Positions 16,567-24,177 of a DNA stretch of 64,000 nt are shown here, in pieces. Every line of letters starts with the position of its first letter. Within the stretch, counting starts at the first letter, position 1. The stretch covers positions 1 through 64,000 of IMG/VR virus record IMGVR_UViG_3300036980_001087. One strand, 5' to 3'. The notes below the pieces were generated by a model. It was given only the letters and a program-made list of their open reading frames with translations. It ran no database searches and was not told where the DNA came from. This stretch comes from a virus. The translations under genes were made by a program, and so were the position numbers.

Positions 16567-17226
16567 ATGACTGATGATAAAGTACAGAAACAGGCCGTTG
16601 AAGAAGTACTTAAAGTGGTTGGAACACCCATTATTACTCCAGAAGCACTTCCTATTCAATTAAATAAGGAATTTAAATATGTTACTTATTTAATTGGAGC
16701 AATGCAGATAACTGCAGAGAAGGATGGGGGTGGAGAAAAGAGAGAAAATTTAGATAAAGAACTTCGTTTAAGAAATATATTTCCCATTAATCCAGTAAAA
16801 TTAGAGGCATCAAAGACGGGAATGTCTTCTGAGGAAATTACTTCAAAGATGAAGGGCTGGGTAGCCTCAGGTTGTTGGGATAAATTTGGGGAACAAGCAA
16901 TAAATATATGGAAGGGACGTGATTATGTTGAAACTACCGGAAACCTTAAACATATACCGGGGGACATTACTTATGTTACGATGTCTACCTGGATTACTTT
17001 TAGGCTTAATTCTGGTGATCAGCCTTGTGGTAGCTATATGGAATGCGGGGTTGCTATGGAACATAACATTCCAATCTATTTAATTACAGATATACCTAAA
17101 AAAGAATTAAAGCAGAGCCTCCTGCAGGCTATTTTGGTTACTCAGGGCGAAGTATTTAGAACTGAGAATGAATATCTAACGTTCATTGATAAAAAATATG
17201 ATTTAAAAAGGAAGAATGAGGCTTAA
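16567..17226 (+). CDS. nucleoside 2-deoxyribosyltransferase-like protein
   Basis: 219 residues. The pattern fits the nucleoside 2-deoxyribosyltransferase superfamily: a first strand ending YLIGAM, NPVKLE after the second strand, and CGSYMECGVAMEHNIPIYLI near the end, where E159 matches the catalytic Glu of GTxxExGxA. Relatives swap bases on deoxyribose or cleave nucleotides to a free base. The insert between NPVK and the glutamate is longer than usual. Next to deoC, release of deoxyribose phosphate from nucleotides is plausible; production of an unusual base is an alternative. Confidence 0.65.
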   Translation: MTDDKVQKQAVEEVLKVVGTPIITPEALPIQLNKEFKYVTYLIGAMQITAEKDGGGEKRENLDKELRLRNIFPINPVKLEASKTGMSSEEITSKMKGWVASGCWDKFGEQAINIWKGRDYVETTGNLKHIPGDITYVTMSTWITFRLNSGDQPCGSYMECGVAMEHNIPIYLITDIPKKELKQSLLQAILVTQGEVFRTENEYLTFIDKKYDLKRKNEA

Positions 17227-17431
17227 TATCTTCTTTAAATGTAAGACCTGTACTGGAACTGGGTGGGCTGCACCAAGCATACCATGTCAAGTTTGTAAAG
17301 GTTCCGGTCAGGTACTCCATATGTTCCAAGATGTTATTAAAGTAGTAGAATTTCCAGATGGAAATGAATGTGAGGATGCTGTATTAGTTGTAAAAGAGGA
17401 GCCCCATGCACCCGACACTAATAGCAATTAG
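17216..17431 (+). CDS. small DnaJ-type zinc-finger protein
   Basis: 71 residues with two CxxCxGxG-like repeats, CKTCTGTGW and CQVCKGSGQV, as in the DnaJ cysteine-rich domain and related small phage and host zinc proteins. The rest is an acidic tail. It overlaps the preceding gene by 11 bases. It probably binds one zinc and may act as an adaptor; no J-domain is present. Confidence 0.6.
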   Translation: MRLNIFFKCKTCTGTGWAAPSIPCQVCKGSGQVLHMFQDVIKVVEFPDGNECEDAVLVVKEEPHAPDTNSN

Positions 17432-17732
17432 TTTATTTTTAGTAGGAATTCTTGAGAATTTTTTAATTTCGATTAATACTGATTTTCGTATTCAAAAAAG
17501 TAGGTGGGGGTGCTTTACTACTTCTTTTGTTATAGCTGTAACTTGGTGTTATATTGTTGGTACTGTTACTGAGAACCTCACAGTACTTTGGTTAATAGTA
17601 ATTTATTCAATAGGTTATGGAGTGGGTGACGTATTAGGTCTTCATTTTAATAAATATTTAGAGAATATAGTTAAGAAGTACAATCTAAAATTACGTAAAT
17701 TTCGTAGACATAAGTTAACAAGGAAGAAATAA
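17406..17732 (+). CDS. membrane protein, DUF5698-like
   Basis: 108 residues with an N-terminal hydrophobic helix (LIAISLFLVGILENFLI), two more hydrophobic stretches in the middle and a strongly basic cytoplasmic tail (RKFRRHKLTRKK). The order of segments resembles DUF5698/DUF2179-N membrane domains, but the match is weak. It has AGAGGAG before the start and a TAATG junction with the next gene. Confidence 0.5.
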   Translation: MHPTLIAISLFLVGILENFLISINTDFRIQKSRWGCFTTSFVIAVTWCYIVGTVTENLTVLWLIVIYSIGYGVGDVLGLHFNKYLENIVKKYNLKLRKFRRHKLTRKK

Positions 17733-17884
17733 TGATAGACCATCCTTTAGTTGGTGGGGGAGATCCCGAATATTCTAAGAATTATGACCGTATATTTCGG
17801 AAGCCCCTAAAAGTTAAACTTATAGACAAATTAAATAGCTGGATTATTAAAATTTTCTTAAATGGTCGGAGGAAAGATGTATAG
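17732..17884 (+). CDS. hypothetical 50-residue basic protein
   Basis: It starts on the stop of the membrane protein gene and runs into the next gene, whose GGAGG lies inside it. Glycine-rich start (HPLVGGGDPEY) and a basic amphipathic C-terminal helix. Support is positional. Confidence 0.45.
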   Translation: MIDHPLVGGGDPEYSKNYDRIFRKPLKVKLIDKLNSWIIKIFLNGRRKDV

Positions 17885-18209
17885 ATATAATACCTTACGA
17901 GTTGAAGCAGAGATTCCTCTTGAGCCTGGGTCTATTTTTATTCAGGCCGAAATAGTAATGGTAGACTCAAATAGGACTACTTTAAACTGTGAGACTATTA
18001 AATTAATGTTACTAAGGTACCCTAAATTAAAATCAAACACGCTTGAAAATTATGCTAGGCTATTAAGTTTGAAGGTAGCCCGCTATGCTTTTAAAGAGTA
18101 CCCCTATACGTTAACGGTAAAAGTCAAAGCCACTTATAGTGAAGATGGGACAAGTAGTGAAATGGAACTTAGCCAAGAAGATTTAGTAGTTGAACAACTA
18201 GAAAAATAG
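17877..18209 (+). CDS. hypothetical beta-rich protein
   Basis: 110 residues from the ATG at 17877, chosen because GGAGG (17868-17872) precedes it; an in-frame ATG at 17862 lies before that site. Strands such as SIFIQAEIVMVDSN and YTLTVKVKATYSE frame a helix (LENYARLLSLKVARYAF). No family recognised. Confidence 0.55.
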   Translation: MYRYNTLRVEAEIPLEPGSIFIQAEIVMVDSNRTTLNCETIKLMLLRYPKLKSNTLENYARLLSLKVARYAFKEYPYTLTVKVKATYSEDGTSSEMELSQEDLVVEQLEK

Positions 18210-18217
18210 GAGGATGT

Positions 18218-18439
18218 ATGGAATTAATGGGGATAGCCCGTAATTTAACTACAGCACGGCAATTGATATTTATTGGTTTTAATTTAGGTGTGGGCCTTAC
18301 AGTAGGTTATCTTGTAGTAGCATTTGTTGGCGGGCTTTTAACTTACTTTACTACTCCTAAGGTGAATGCCTCTGATGTGGATGCTTTATTTCAGGAAATG
18401 TTAAAAAAGAAAGAAGAAAAAGAAAATAAGGGAGAATAA
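18218..18439 (+). CDS. small single-TM membrane protein
   Basis: 73 residues behind AGGAGG. One long hydrophobic helix (about 20-47, FNLGVGLTVGYLVVAFVGGL) followed by a Lys/Glu-rich tail (LKKKEEKENKGE). It would be anchored in the inner membrane with a charged tail in the cytoplasm. It abuts the next gene by a single-base spacing. Confidence 0.55.
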   Translation: MELMGIARNLTTARQLIFIGFNLGVGLTVGYLVVAFVGGLLTYFTTPKVNASDVDALFQEMLKKKEEKENKGE

Positions 18440-18904
18440 ATGGAAAAAGATAATACCTTAAAAAATACTAATCCTAAAGATGCAATTGGTTGTAACAAAG
18501 TACCATTGCACCTATTTCCAGAAACAGCTACTATCCTTGGTTCTTTGGGCTTATTGGATGGTATGCTTAAGTATGGCCGAGCAAATTGGCGGAGAGCCGG
18601 AATTAGGGCATCAATATATTATGATGCTTGCCGTAGGCATATGAATGCTTGGTTTGAGGGGGAAGACACCGATCCAGACTCAGGCTTACCACATTTAGCT
18701 CACGCTATAGCATGTATAGCTATCATTATTGATGCTAAAGCTGCAGGTAAATTAAATGATGATAGACAAATACCAGGAGGATATCGTAAACTCCTAAATG
18801 AAATGACCAAAGAAGTAGCTAGACTTAAAGAGCTACATAAAGAAAAAGATCCCAAGCATTATACTATAGCAGACAAAGAAGGGGAAAATGACACGAAGAG
18901 TTAA
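18440..18904 (+). CDS. dATP/dGTP diphosphohydrolase-like protein (DUF5664)
   Basis: 154 residues showing the family pattern NPKDAIGCNKVPL near the start, then LKYGRANWRRAG, YYDACRRHMNAW, GEDTDPDSGLPHLAHA. Family knowledge: this domain is the N-terminal part of phage dATP/dGTP diphosphohydrolases and is also found alone. It may trim purine dNTP pools during infection or support a modified nucleotide pathway. No PurZ-type gene is seen in the window. It lies directly before the sigma-like genes. Confidence 0.7.
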   Translation: MEKDNTLKNTNPKDAIGCNKVPLHLFPETATILGSLGLLDGMLKYGRANWRRAGIRASIYYDACRRHMNAWFEGEDTDPDSGLPHLAHAIACIAIIIDAKAAGKLNDDRQIPGGYRKLLNEMTKEVARLKELHKEKDPKHYTIADKEGENDTKS

Positions 18905-19304
18905 GTCCCATAAAGTATACTTAAATGTAAAAGAAGTCCCGGCTAAGATTAATGAGATCATAGGCTACCTCTCTATGGACTTTGGAAGAAATAAATTACT
19001 TGAGCGGGATGATATTGCTCAAGATTTATATGTAGTCTATTTTGATATGTTAAGAAAGCGACCAGAACTTATTAATGAGCGGCCCGGATATTTCTTTATT
19101 AAATTTAAGTGGTACCTTCTTACAAAGTGGAGAAAGCGAGTAAAGGATATTAATAAAGAGTGGCAATATAAATTACAGCGATTTCGTGATGAAGGTATTC
19201 CAGACGACTTCCAGGAACATGCACCTTACGATCCTAAATTAAAGGGGGATGCCCCTAAGAAGAAGAAACGATTAACTAAAAAAAGAAAAGTATATGGATT
19301 TTAA
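18888..19304 (+). CDS. sigma-70 region 2-like protein (split sigma factor, part 1)
   Basis: 138 residues. The middle matches sigma region 2 of the ECF type: LERDDIAQDLYVVYFDML is the helix that binds the RNA polymerase clamp, and PGYFFIKFKWYLLTKWRKR is the -10 recognition/melting helix with its aromatic and basic residues. There is no region 4 after it; the C-terminus is a basic, disordered tail (KKKKRLTKKRKVYGF). The next gene encodes a region 4-like helix-turn-helix. Together they could form a two-subunit sigma factor, as SPO1 gp33/gp34 or bacterial SigO/RsoA do. The sigma call is from pattern only. Confidence 0.65.
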   Translation: MTRRVKSHKVYLNVKEVPAKINEIIGYLSMDFGRNKLLERDDIAQDLYVVYFDMLRKRPELINERPGYFFIKFKWYLLTKWRKRVKDINKEWQYKLQRFRDEGIPDDFQEHAPYDPKLKGDAPKKKKRLTKKRKVYGF

Positions 19305-19357
19305 CATTATGTGGGAGATGTATTTAGCTAATTTATCTGAACAATGGGAGTTTTCAT

Positions 19358-19633
19358 ATGCATAATGAGGAGATAGGAAATCGGGCAGCTTATACTTCTA
19401 TGTTAGAGCAGGTAAGGGATGAGTTAGGAGAGGGACTCTATGAAATTGCAGAAATGCTTAGCCATGGATTAACTAAACGTAAAGTAGCAAAGCTTTTAAA
19501 TGTCCCTTATCCTGAACTTAAGAAGAAAGTATTGCTCTTAAAGAAATTTATTGCACAGGAATATTATACTGGAGGAAAAGATGGTGGAAAAAAAGGCCGT
19601 AAGACCTTAAAAAAGAAAAATGTACGATTATAA
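19358..19633 (+). CDS. sigma region 4-like HTH protein (split sigma factor, part 2)
   Basis: 91 residues. YEIAEMLSHGLTKRKVAKLL followed by NVPYPELKKKVLLLKKFI has the shape of a sigma region 4 helix-turn-helix (short helix, turn, recognition helix, then a long helix). The tail is very basic (GGKKGRKTLKKKNVRL). It directly follows the region 2-like gene, so the pair may jointly recognise phage late promoters. A simple DNA-binding transcription factor is the alternative. An HNH gene starts inside its last codons. Confidence 0.55.
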   Translation: MHNEEIGNRAAYTSMLEQVRDELGEGLYEIAEMLSHGLTKRKVAKLLNVPYPELKKKVLLLKKFIAQEYYTGGKDGGKKGRKTLKKKNVRL

Positions 19634-20162
19634 AGGCTATAGAAAGAAGCATCAGTTAGCACGTAATGCCTATAGTAAAAACTATAGAGAGGAGCATTTG
19701 GCTTATTTTACTAATTATAGAAAGGCATATAAAATTAAATTAAATAAGTATTATAAAAAATATGCTAAATTACACAAAGAAGAAATCTGTAAAAGGAAGG
19801 TGCTCTATAGACAAAGAAATAAACTACAATTAGCAATTTATAAAAAACAATATATGTCTAAATTTGAACATAAACTCAAAAATAGAATTTATTCTACTAA
19901 TAGAAGAGCACAAATTAAAGGCCTAACCACGATACTTATTTCTCAAGTTTATGCAGCAAATAAAAAGAAGTTTGGAGTACTTACTTGTTACCTTTGTTTA
20001 AAGCCAATACCTAAAGAAAAAGACACCCTTGAACACAAAATTCCCCTTAGTAGGGGTGGCACTAATAACAAAAGAAATTTAGCAGTAGCTTGTAATACTT
20101 GTAATTGTAAAAAGGGAACTAAAACAAATATAGAATATTTAAAATTAAGGAGTTTAAAATGA
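19620..20162 (+). CDS. HNH homing endonuclease
   Basis: 180 residues. A long, very basic, Tyr/Lys-rich helical N-terminus with repeated YxKxYxxxH-like units is followed by a classic HNH domain: CYLC, then LEHKIPLSRGGTNNKRNL, then CNTCNCKKG. Catalytic His is in LEHK, and the two CxxC pairs hold structural zinc. The N-terminal part resembles those of the two HNH proteins encoded at 42.8 and 44.7 kb. Its last codons carry the AAGGAG site for TerS, and it overlaps both neighbours, so insertion kept them translatable. Confidence 0.85.
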   Translation: MYDYKGYRKKHQLARNAYSKNYREEHLAYFTNYRKAYKIKLNKYYKKYAKLHKEEICKRKVLYRQRNKLQLAIYKKQYMSKFEHKLKNRIYSTNRRAQIKGLTTILISQVYAANKKKFGVLTCYLCLKPIPKEKDTLEHKIPLSRGGTNNKRNLAVACNTCNCKKGTKTNIEYLKLRSLK

Positions 20163-20746
20163 CAAAAGCAGTTGGACGCCCCCGTAAAGCAGATCTAAGT
20201 AGGAGGCTCTCAGAAGCACAGGACTATCTTCTTAAGGGGTTTAAAGACCATGAGATAGTTGAGGCTATGGCTAAAGAGTTTCCTGGCTATACTAATAATA
20301 TGTTAGCGGCGGATAAAGAGGCAATTACAGCCAATTACATTAAGGCTGTAACTGAAAATAAGTATCTTCTGGCTAAACAAGCAGAGCATATTATGAAGCA
20401 TCTTGATCAGCTAGACATGATCAAAAAGAAACTCTGGGAGATTGAAGGTAAGGCCGGACAAGATACAAGAGGGCAACTTGAGGCATTAAAGACCCTGCTT
20501 ACTGAATTAGAGCATGAGTCAAAGATCTTAAAGTTAATAGATACTTCCCATAAGATCATTAAGAACTACATTCATATTGATAAGATCAACGTCCTTATGG
20601 AAAAGCTTACTGGAGTTATTAGGGAGTTTGTTCCAGAAGATAAACAGGCCTATGCTTTTCAAAGGATTAAAGAAATGGGCAATGTATTAGATACTGAATG
20701 TACAGAAGTAGTTGATGAAATTGAAAAACAAGAAAACCAAAACTAA
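20159..20746 (+). CDS. small terminase subunit (probable)
   Basis: 195 residues placed directly before TerL. The N-terminal 55 residues look like a DNA-binding HTH (GRPRKADLSRR...FKDHEIVEAMAKEFPGYT), followed by a long helical oligomerisation region (YLLAKQAEHIMKHLDQLDMI...) and an acidic tail. This is the build of small terminases, which form rings that recognise the packaging site. The call rests on position and architecture more than on sequence identity. Confidence 0.65.
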   Translation: MTKAVGRPRKADLSRRLSEAQDYLLKGFKDHEIVEAMAKEFPGYTNNMLAADKEAITANYIKAVTENKYLLAKQAEHIMKHLDQLDMIKKKLWEIEGKAGQDTRGQLEALKTLLTELEHESKILKLIDTSHKIIKNYIHIDKINVLMEKLTGVIREFVPEDKQAYAFQRIKEMGNVLDTECTEVVDEIEKQENQN

Positions 20747-20754
20747 GGATTATT

Positions 20755-22488
20755 ATGGGAATAGGTAGCACTTGGGAAAATTTCTTTGATAGGCAATCTA
20801 AAAATAATGTCTCTACGGCTAAATTTATATATAAGCCGGTAGCTCCAGAGATATTCTTTAGAGATTGGATGGGGCAACCATTATTCCCAGAGCAATTAAA
20901 TCCTATCAATGCAATGTTTACTCCAGATCTTGAGGACTTAAGCCCAGCAACCAATGAGCTTTTATTAATGTGGGGAGAAGGCTCTGGAAAAGACTTCCTG
21001 TGTGAACGTATTCTAATCTATGTTGCCTATTGGCTTTTATGTCTTAAGAGCCCCCAAAAATATTTAGGTAGAGCAGAAGGTACTCCAATCGACCTAGTTA
21101 ATACTTCTGTTAATGAAGAGCATGCGTCAAATGTATTTTTTGAGCAATTCTGCCAGGCTATTAAGCTGGTTATAAATCCAGATACTGGAAAGAACTGGTT
21201 TGAAGAACAGGGAATGGACATTAGAACTGGGCAGGATATCTTAACAACTAAAGTAAAATTTCCTAAGAACATCTCTGCCTATTCTTGTAACTCCGTTAAA
21301 TATACGGCAGAAGGAAAGAACGTTTTAATAGGAATCCTCGACGAAATAGCTGAATTTAAATATGATAAAGCTAAGTCTCTTTATACTAACTTAAAAGCTA
21401 CTGCGACCTCACGTTTTCCTGGTAAACACAAGATTATTCTTATCTCCTATTTAAGAGACGAGTTTGATTTTATGAATAGCCATTGGAATGAAGTCGAGGC
21501 CATGCCTACAAGTTTAAGAGATAAAGTCTATATGTCAAAGAAATGTACTTGGGAAGTTAATCAGACAGTCACTAAACTAGATTACGCAGATGCATATGAG
21601 AAGGATCCCGAAGATTCCGCAAGACGTTATGAGAACATTATGCCCAGTAAGAAGGGGGCTAAATTTATCAAAGACGGAATGCGCATTACAAATGCTGTGT
21701 ATGATTTCGAGGGCTCCCCTATCATCTCAGAAACACCTTATATTAGTACAAATTTAAAGGATGAGGTCTTTCAAGTATGGTTTAAACCTTATTGTATTAA
21801 AGAAATATATAGATTAGAGCAGGAGTTTGCCTTAACTCCAACAGCAGATTTACGATTAAAGATAGATGGCTTAAAAGAGATGCATAGTAATGGGGGGTAT
21901 TATATCCACATTGACTTGTCAAAGGGCGCCTATGACTATGCTGGGCTATGCTTGTTACATACTTATCAAAAAACTGAGTCCCAAATAGGGTATCATGTAG
22001 ATTTAATAGTCCAATTACAGCCTGATGGGAATGAAATCAATTTTGAACAGATTAGAGAGTTTATTTTTAAATTACAGGCCCAAGGTTTCCCGATTGCTAA
22101 GGTATCTTTAGACGGCTGGAACAGTGTTGATTTTATGCAACTTTTAGATAAACGCGGAATCACTGTAGAATTGGTTTCTGTTGATCGAACTATGCAACCC
22201 TACAACACACTTAAAGATGTCCTCTACCAAGAAGTGCTGGAATATTACTATAACCCTATACTACTTAGAGAGTTAAATGAATTACAATTAATCAATGGTA
22301 AGGTGGACCATCCTAAAGAAAGTCCTGAAAGATTGAAAGAAGAAGGTAAGCGGCTTGGATCTAAGGACCTCGCTGATGCTTTAGCTGGTGCTACTTTCTG
22401 TGCTGTTTCAGCAGGCGGCAGCGGTAATGGTTGTGTGGTAGAATTGGGCTCAAATGAGCCAGATGATTTATTAGACAAGTTCTTCTAA
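20755..22488 (+). CDS. terL: terminase large subunit
   Basis: 577 residues. The ATPase domain has a Walker A variant GEGSGKD at 74-80 and Walker B GILDEIAEF with D195/E196. The RNase H-like nuclease domain begins near 380 with YIHIDLSKGAYDYAGL, D386 being the first metal ligand, and a later SLDGWNSVDF segment and an Asp in SKDLADALAG complete the site. It pumps DNA into proheads and cuts the concatemer. It is followed by a 61-base gap containing the GTTTTCAAT motif and then the portal gene. Confidence 0.92.
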   Translation: MGIGSTWENFFDRQSKNNVSTAKFIYKPVAPEIFFRDWMGQPLFPEQLNPINAMFTPDLEDLSPATNELLLMWGEGSGKDFLCERILIYVAYWLLCLKSPQKYLGRAEGTPIDLVNTSVNEEHASNVFFEQFCQAIKLVINPDTGKNWFEEQGMDIRTGQDILTTKVKFPKNISAYSCNSVKYTAEGKNVLIGILDEIAEFKYDKAKSLYTNLKATATSRFPGKHKIILISYLRDEFDFMNSHWNEVEAMPTSLRDKVYMSKKCTWEVNQTVTKLDYADAYEKDPEDSARRYENIMPSKKGAKFIKDGMRITNAVYDFEGSPIISETPYISTNLKDEVFQVWFKPYCIKEIYRLEQEFALTPTADLRLKIDGLKEMHSNGGYYIHIDLSKGAYDYAGLCLLHTYQKTESQIGYHVDLIVQLQPDGNEINFEQIREFIFKLQAQGFPIAKVSLDGWNSVDFMQLLDKRGITVELVSVDRTMQPYNTLKDVLYQEVLEYYYNPILLRELNELQLINGKVDHPKESPERLKEEGKRLGSKDLADALAGATFCAVSAGGSGNGCVVELGSNEPDDLLDKFF

Positions 22489-22503
22489 AATAAGCATTTA
22501 AGG

Positions 22504-22520
22504 TTAGTTTTCAATTATAA
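22504..22520 (+). promoter_or_regulatory. GTTTTCAAT motif before portal (late-type control site)
   Basis: TTAGTTTTCAATTATAA lies in the gap between terL and portal, 34 bases upstream of the portal ATG. The core matches six sites on the opposite strand ahead of other virion genes, and TAGTTTTCAATTATA is shared in full with the site at 57.5 kb. A promoter for structural genes is the favoured reading. Confidence 0.6.
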
Positions 22521-22549
22521 GAATAAACTATCTATTTGGAGGTGTAATT

Positions 22550-23875
22550 ATGTGGTATAATGTATTTGGATTATTCCAAAAAAAGACAGAAGCTCCGCTT
22601 AATCCCGTTGAGGCCCCAGCTGTATCTTCCGGTGCTGAATTTGTAGATCCTGAAGAAAGAAATTTATCTGCTGATCAATTATCTTCCCTCTATATAAGCA
22701 ATTCTTGGGTAAGAAAATATGTAGATATTCTTGCTAATGGGTGTGCAAAATACAAATTGCAGGCAGTTCCTGCTCCTGGAGTTAATGCTGGTGCTGCAAA
22801 GGCCCATTGCCAAGAGGTTAATACCCTCTTAGCGTATGCTAATGATGTGGAGACCTTTAGTGATGTACGAGTTAAATACCTTAAAGACCTTTTGCTTTTT
22901 GGTAATGGTGCACTTGAAGTACAACCCAAAAATGGTACCTCTATTAAATTCCTCTATGCTGCTCCGGGGTATCTTTTAAGGGCTAAATTTGATCTTAATG
23001 GTAACTTAGCCAAATCAAATTGTTATGCTTTTGTTGATCCTCAAACTGGTGAAGAGGGCACGATTACCTATGGCAAGGAAGATATTGTTCATTTTAAATT
23101 AGACCAGTTAAGTGATCGTTTCTATGGCTCCTCCCCTATAGCCTCAGCATATAAAGAGTTTAATGCTGATTCTAAGGCTATTAAAGAAATGGAAAGAGGG
23201 GATTTTGGTATTAGCGCTCAGATTATAGCCTTTCCTAAACAAACTAAAAGTTTTATTTCTACCGTTATGTCTAGTATCCAAGCAGTTATTACTGGCAAGG
23301 GTGGAAATAAAGTAGTCAGCGTTAATACAGAAGACATTAAAAGGATTGCCTTATCGGATAAAACCTATAAAGATGAATTTGAATTCCAGAAATGGTTAGT
23401 CCAGAGACACAATGTCTTTGGTATTCCTCCCTTTAAACTTGGGTTTGTGGAGTCCACTGGATCTATGTCCGCTAGGGAACAGAGGGAGGAATTTCAGTCA
23501 TTGATTTCTACGTTAGTTACCTATGAATGTGAGAAGTTAACCCTAATCCTCTGCCGTACTCGCTTAAAATATGAAGATGTAATTATTACTGCTCCGGAAC
23601 TTGTTACCCGTCTTGATTATGAAAAGGCGCGTGTTCTTGATAGGCTGGTAATGTCTGGGATCATTACTCCCAATGAGGCTAGAGAGAAATACCTTGGTCT
23701 TGATAGGGCTAATGATAAATATGCGGATCAGTTATATGTTAAATCAATGATGGAAGCAAATGAAGTAGATCCTGAAACGGTGGATTTAAATAAAAAGAAA
23801 GCTCAACTTATAGAGAAATTTCTTGGTGATGCAAAAAAAGCGGAAACCGAAGAAGAACAATCCGAGGGGGCCTAA
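22550..23875 (+). CDS. portal protein
   Basis: 441 residues of the HK97-type portal family. Early helices (LSSLYISNSWVRKYVDILAN), DLLLFGNGALEV, and the wing/stem region with HFKLDQLSDRFYGSSPIASA and FGIPPFKLGFVESTGSMSARE are typical landmarks. It forms the dodecameric ring through which DNA enters and leaves the head. Odd feature: it is on the plus strand with the terminase, whereas the capsid and tail genes are on the other strand more than 20 kb away. It has GGAGG upstream and an acidic C-terminal tail. Confidence 0.85.
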   Translation: MWYNVFGLFQKKTEAPLNPVEAPAVSSGAEFVDPEERNLSADQLSSLYISNSWVRKYVDILANGCAKYKLQAVPAPGVNAGAAKAHCQEVNTLLAYANDVETFSDVRVKYLKDLLLFGNGALEVQPKNGTSIKFLYAAPGYLLRAKFDLNGNLAKSNCYAFVDPQTGEEGTITYGKEDIVHFKLDQLSDRFYGSSPIASAYKEFNADSKAIKEMERGDFGISAQIIAFPKQTKSFISTVMSSIQAVITGKGGNKVVSVNTEDIKRIALSDKTYKDEFEFQKWLVQRHNVFGIPPFKLGFVESTGSMSAREQREEFQSLISTLVTYECEKLTLILCRTRLKYEDVIITAPELVTRLDYEKARVLDRLVMSGIITPNEAREKYLGLDRANDKYADQLYVKSMMEANEVDPETVDLNKKKAQLIEKFLGDAKKAETEEEQSEGA

Positions 23876-24175
23876 ATGGAATTATATGCTAATACTGAAT
23901 TAACTGAGCAGATCACGGGCCTTGAAATTGAGCTTGGAATAGTGCCTGCAGGAGAATCAAAGACCTATATTTTTTACCTCTACAATGACCAAGACTGTGA
24001 ATTAACTAATATTCAGGTTAAGGTTAGGCATCCCGAAGTTACCATCATAAGAGCACCACAGACGCTCGAAGCTAAGGGCTCTGGAGCTATAGAGGTAAAG
24101 TGGGAAGCTTCAGTAACCGTCAAACAAGGACTTCATACCCCAATCGAAATATTTGCAGATGAACTCTGGAGATAA
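23876..24175 (+). CDS. hypothetical Ig-like beta-sandwich virion protein
   Basis: 99 residues directly after portal. Alternating strands (GIVPAGESKTYIFYLYNDQD, then LTNIQVKVRHPEVTI and SGAIEVKWEASVTV) look like an Ig or NEAr-transglutaminase-type fold used in capsid decoration or fibre proteins. No signal peptide. It probably belongs to the virion; the exact place is unknown. Confidence 0.6.
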   Translation: MELYANTELTEQITGLEIELGIVPAGESKTYIFYLYNDQDCELTNIQVKVRHPEVTIIRAPQTLEAKGSGAIEVKWEASVTVKQGLHTPIEIFADELWR

Positions 24176-24177
24176 AA

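Noticed and set aside
18440-18904. Evidence for a 2-aminoadenine (Z-genome) pathway.
   Set aside because: The dATP/dGTP diphosphohydrolase-like domain alone is not enough; no PurZ-like gene is visible in the window.
19309-19365. An 18-codon open frame between the two sigma-like genes.
   Set aside because: No ribosome binding site, and it overlaps the start of the region 4-like gene; it is too short to support.
22551-22561. TGGTATAAT resembling an extended -10 box at the start of the portal gene.
   Set aside because: It is within the first codons of portal and has no matching -35 box; most likely chance in AT-rich coding sequence.
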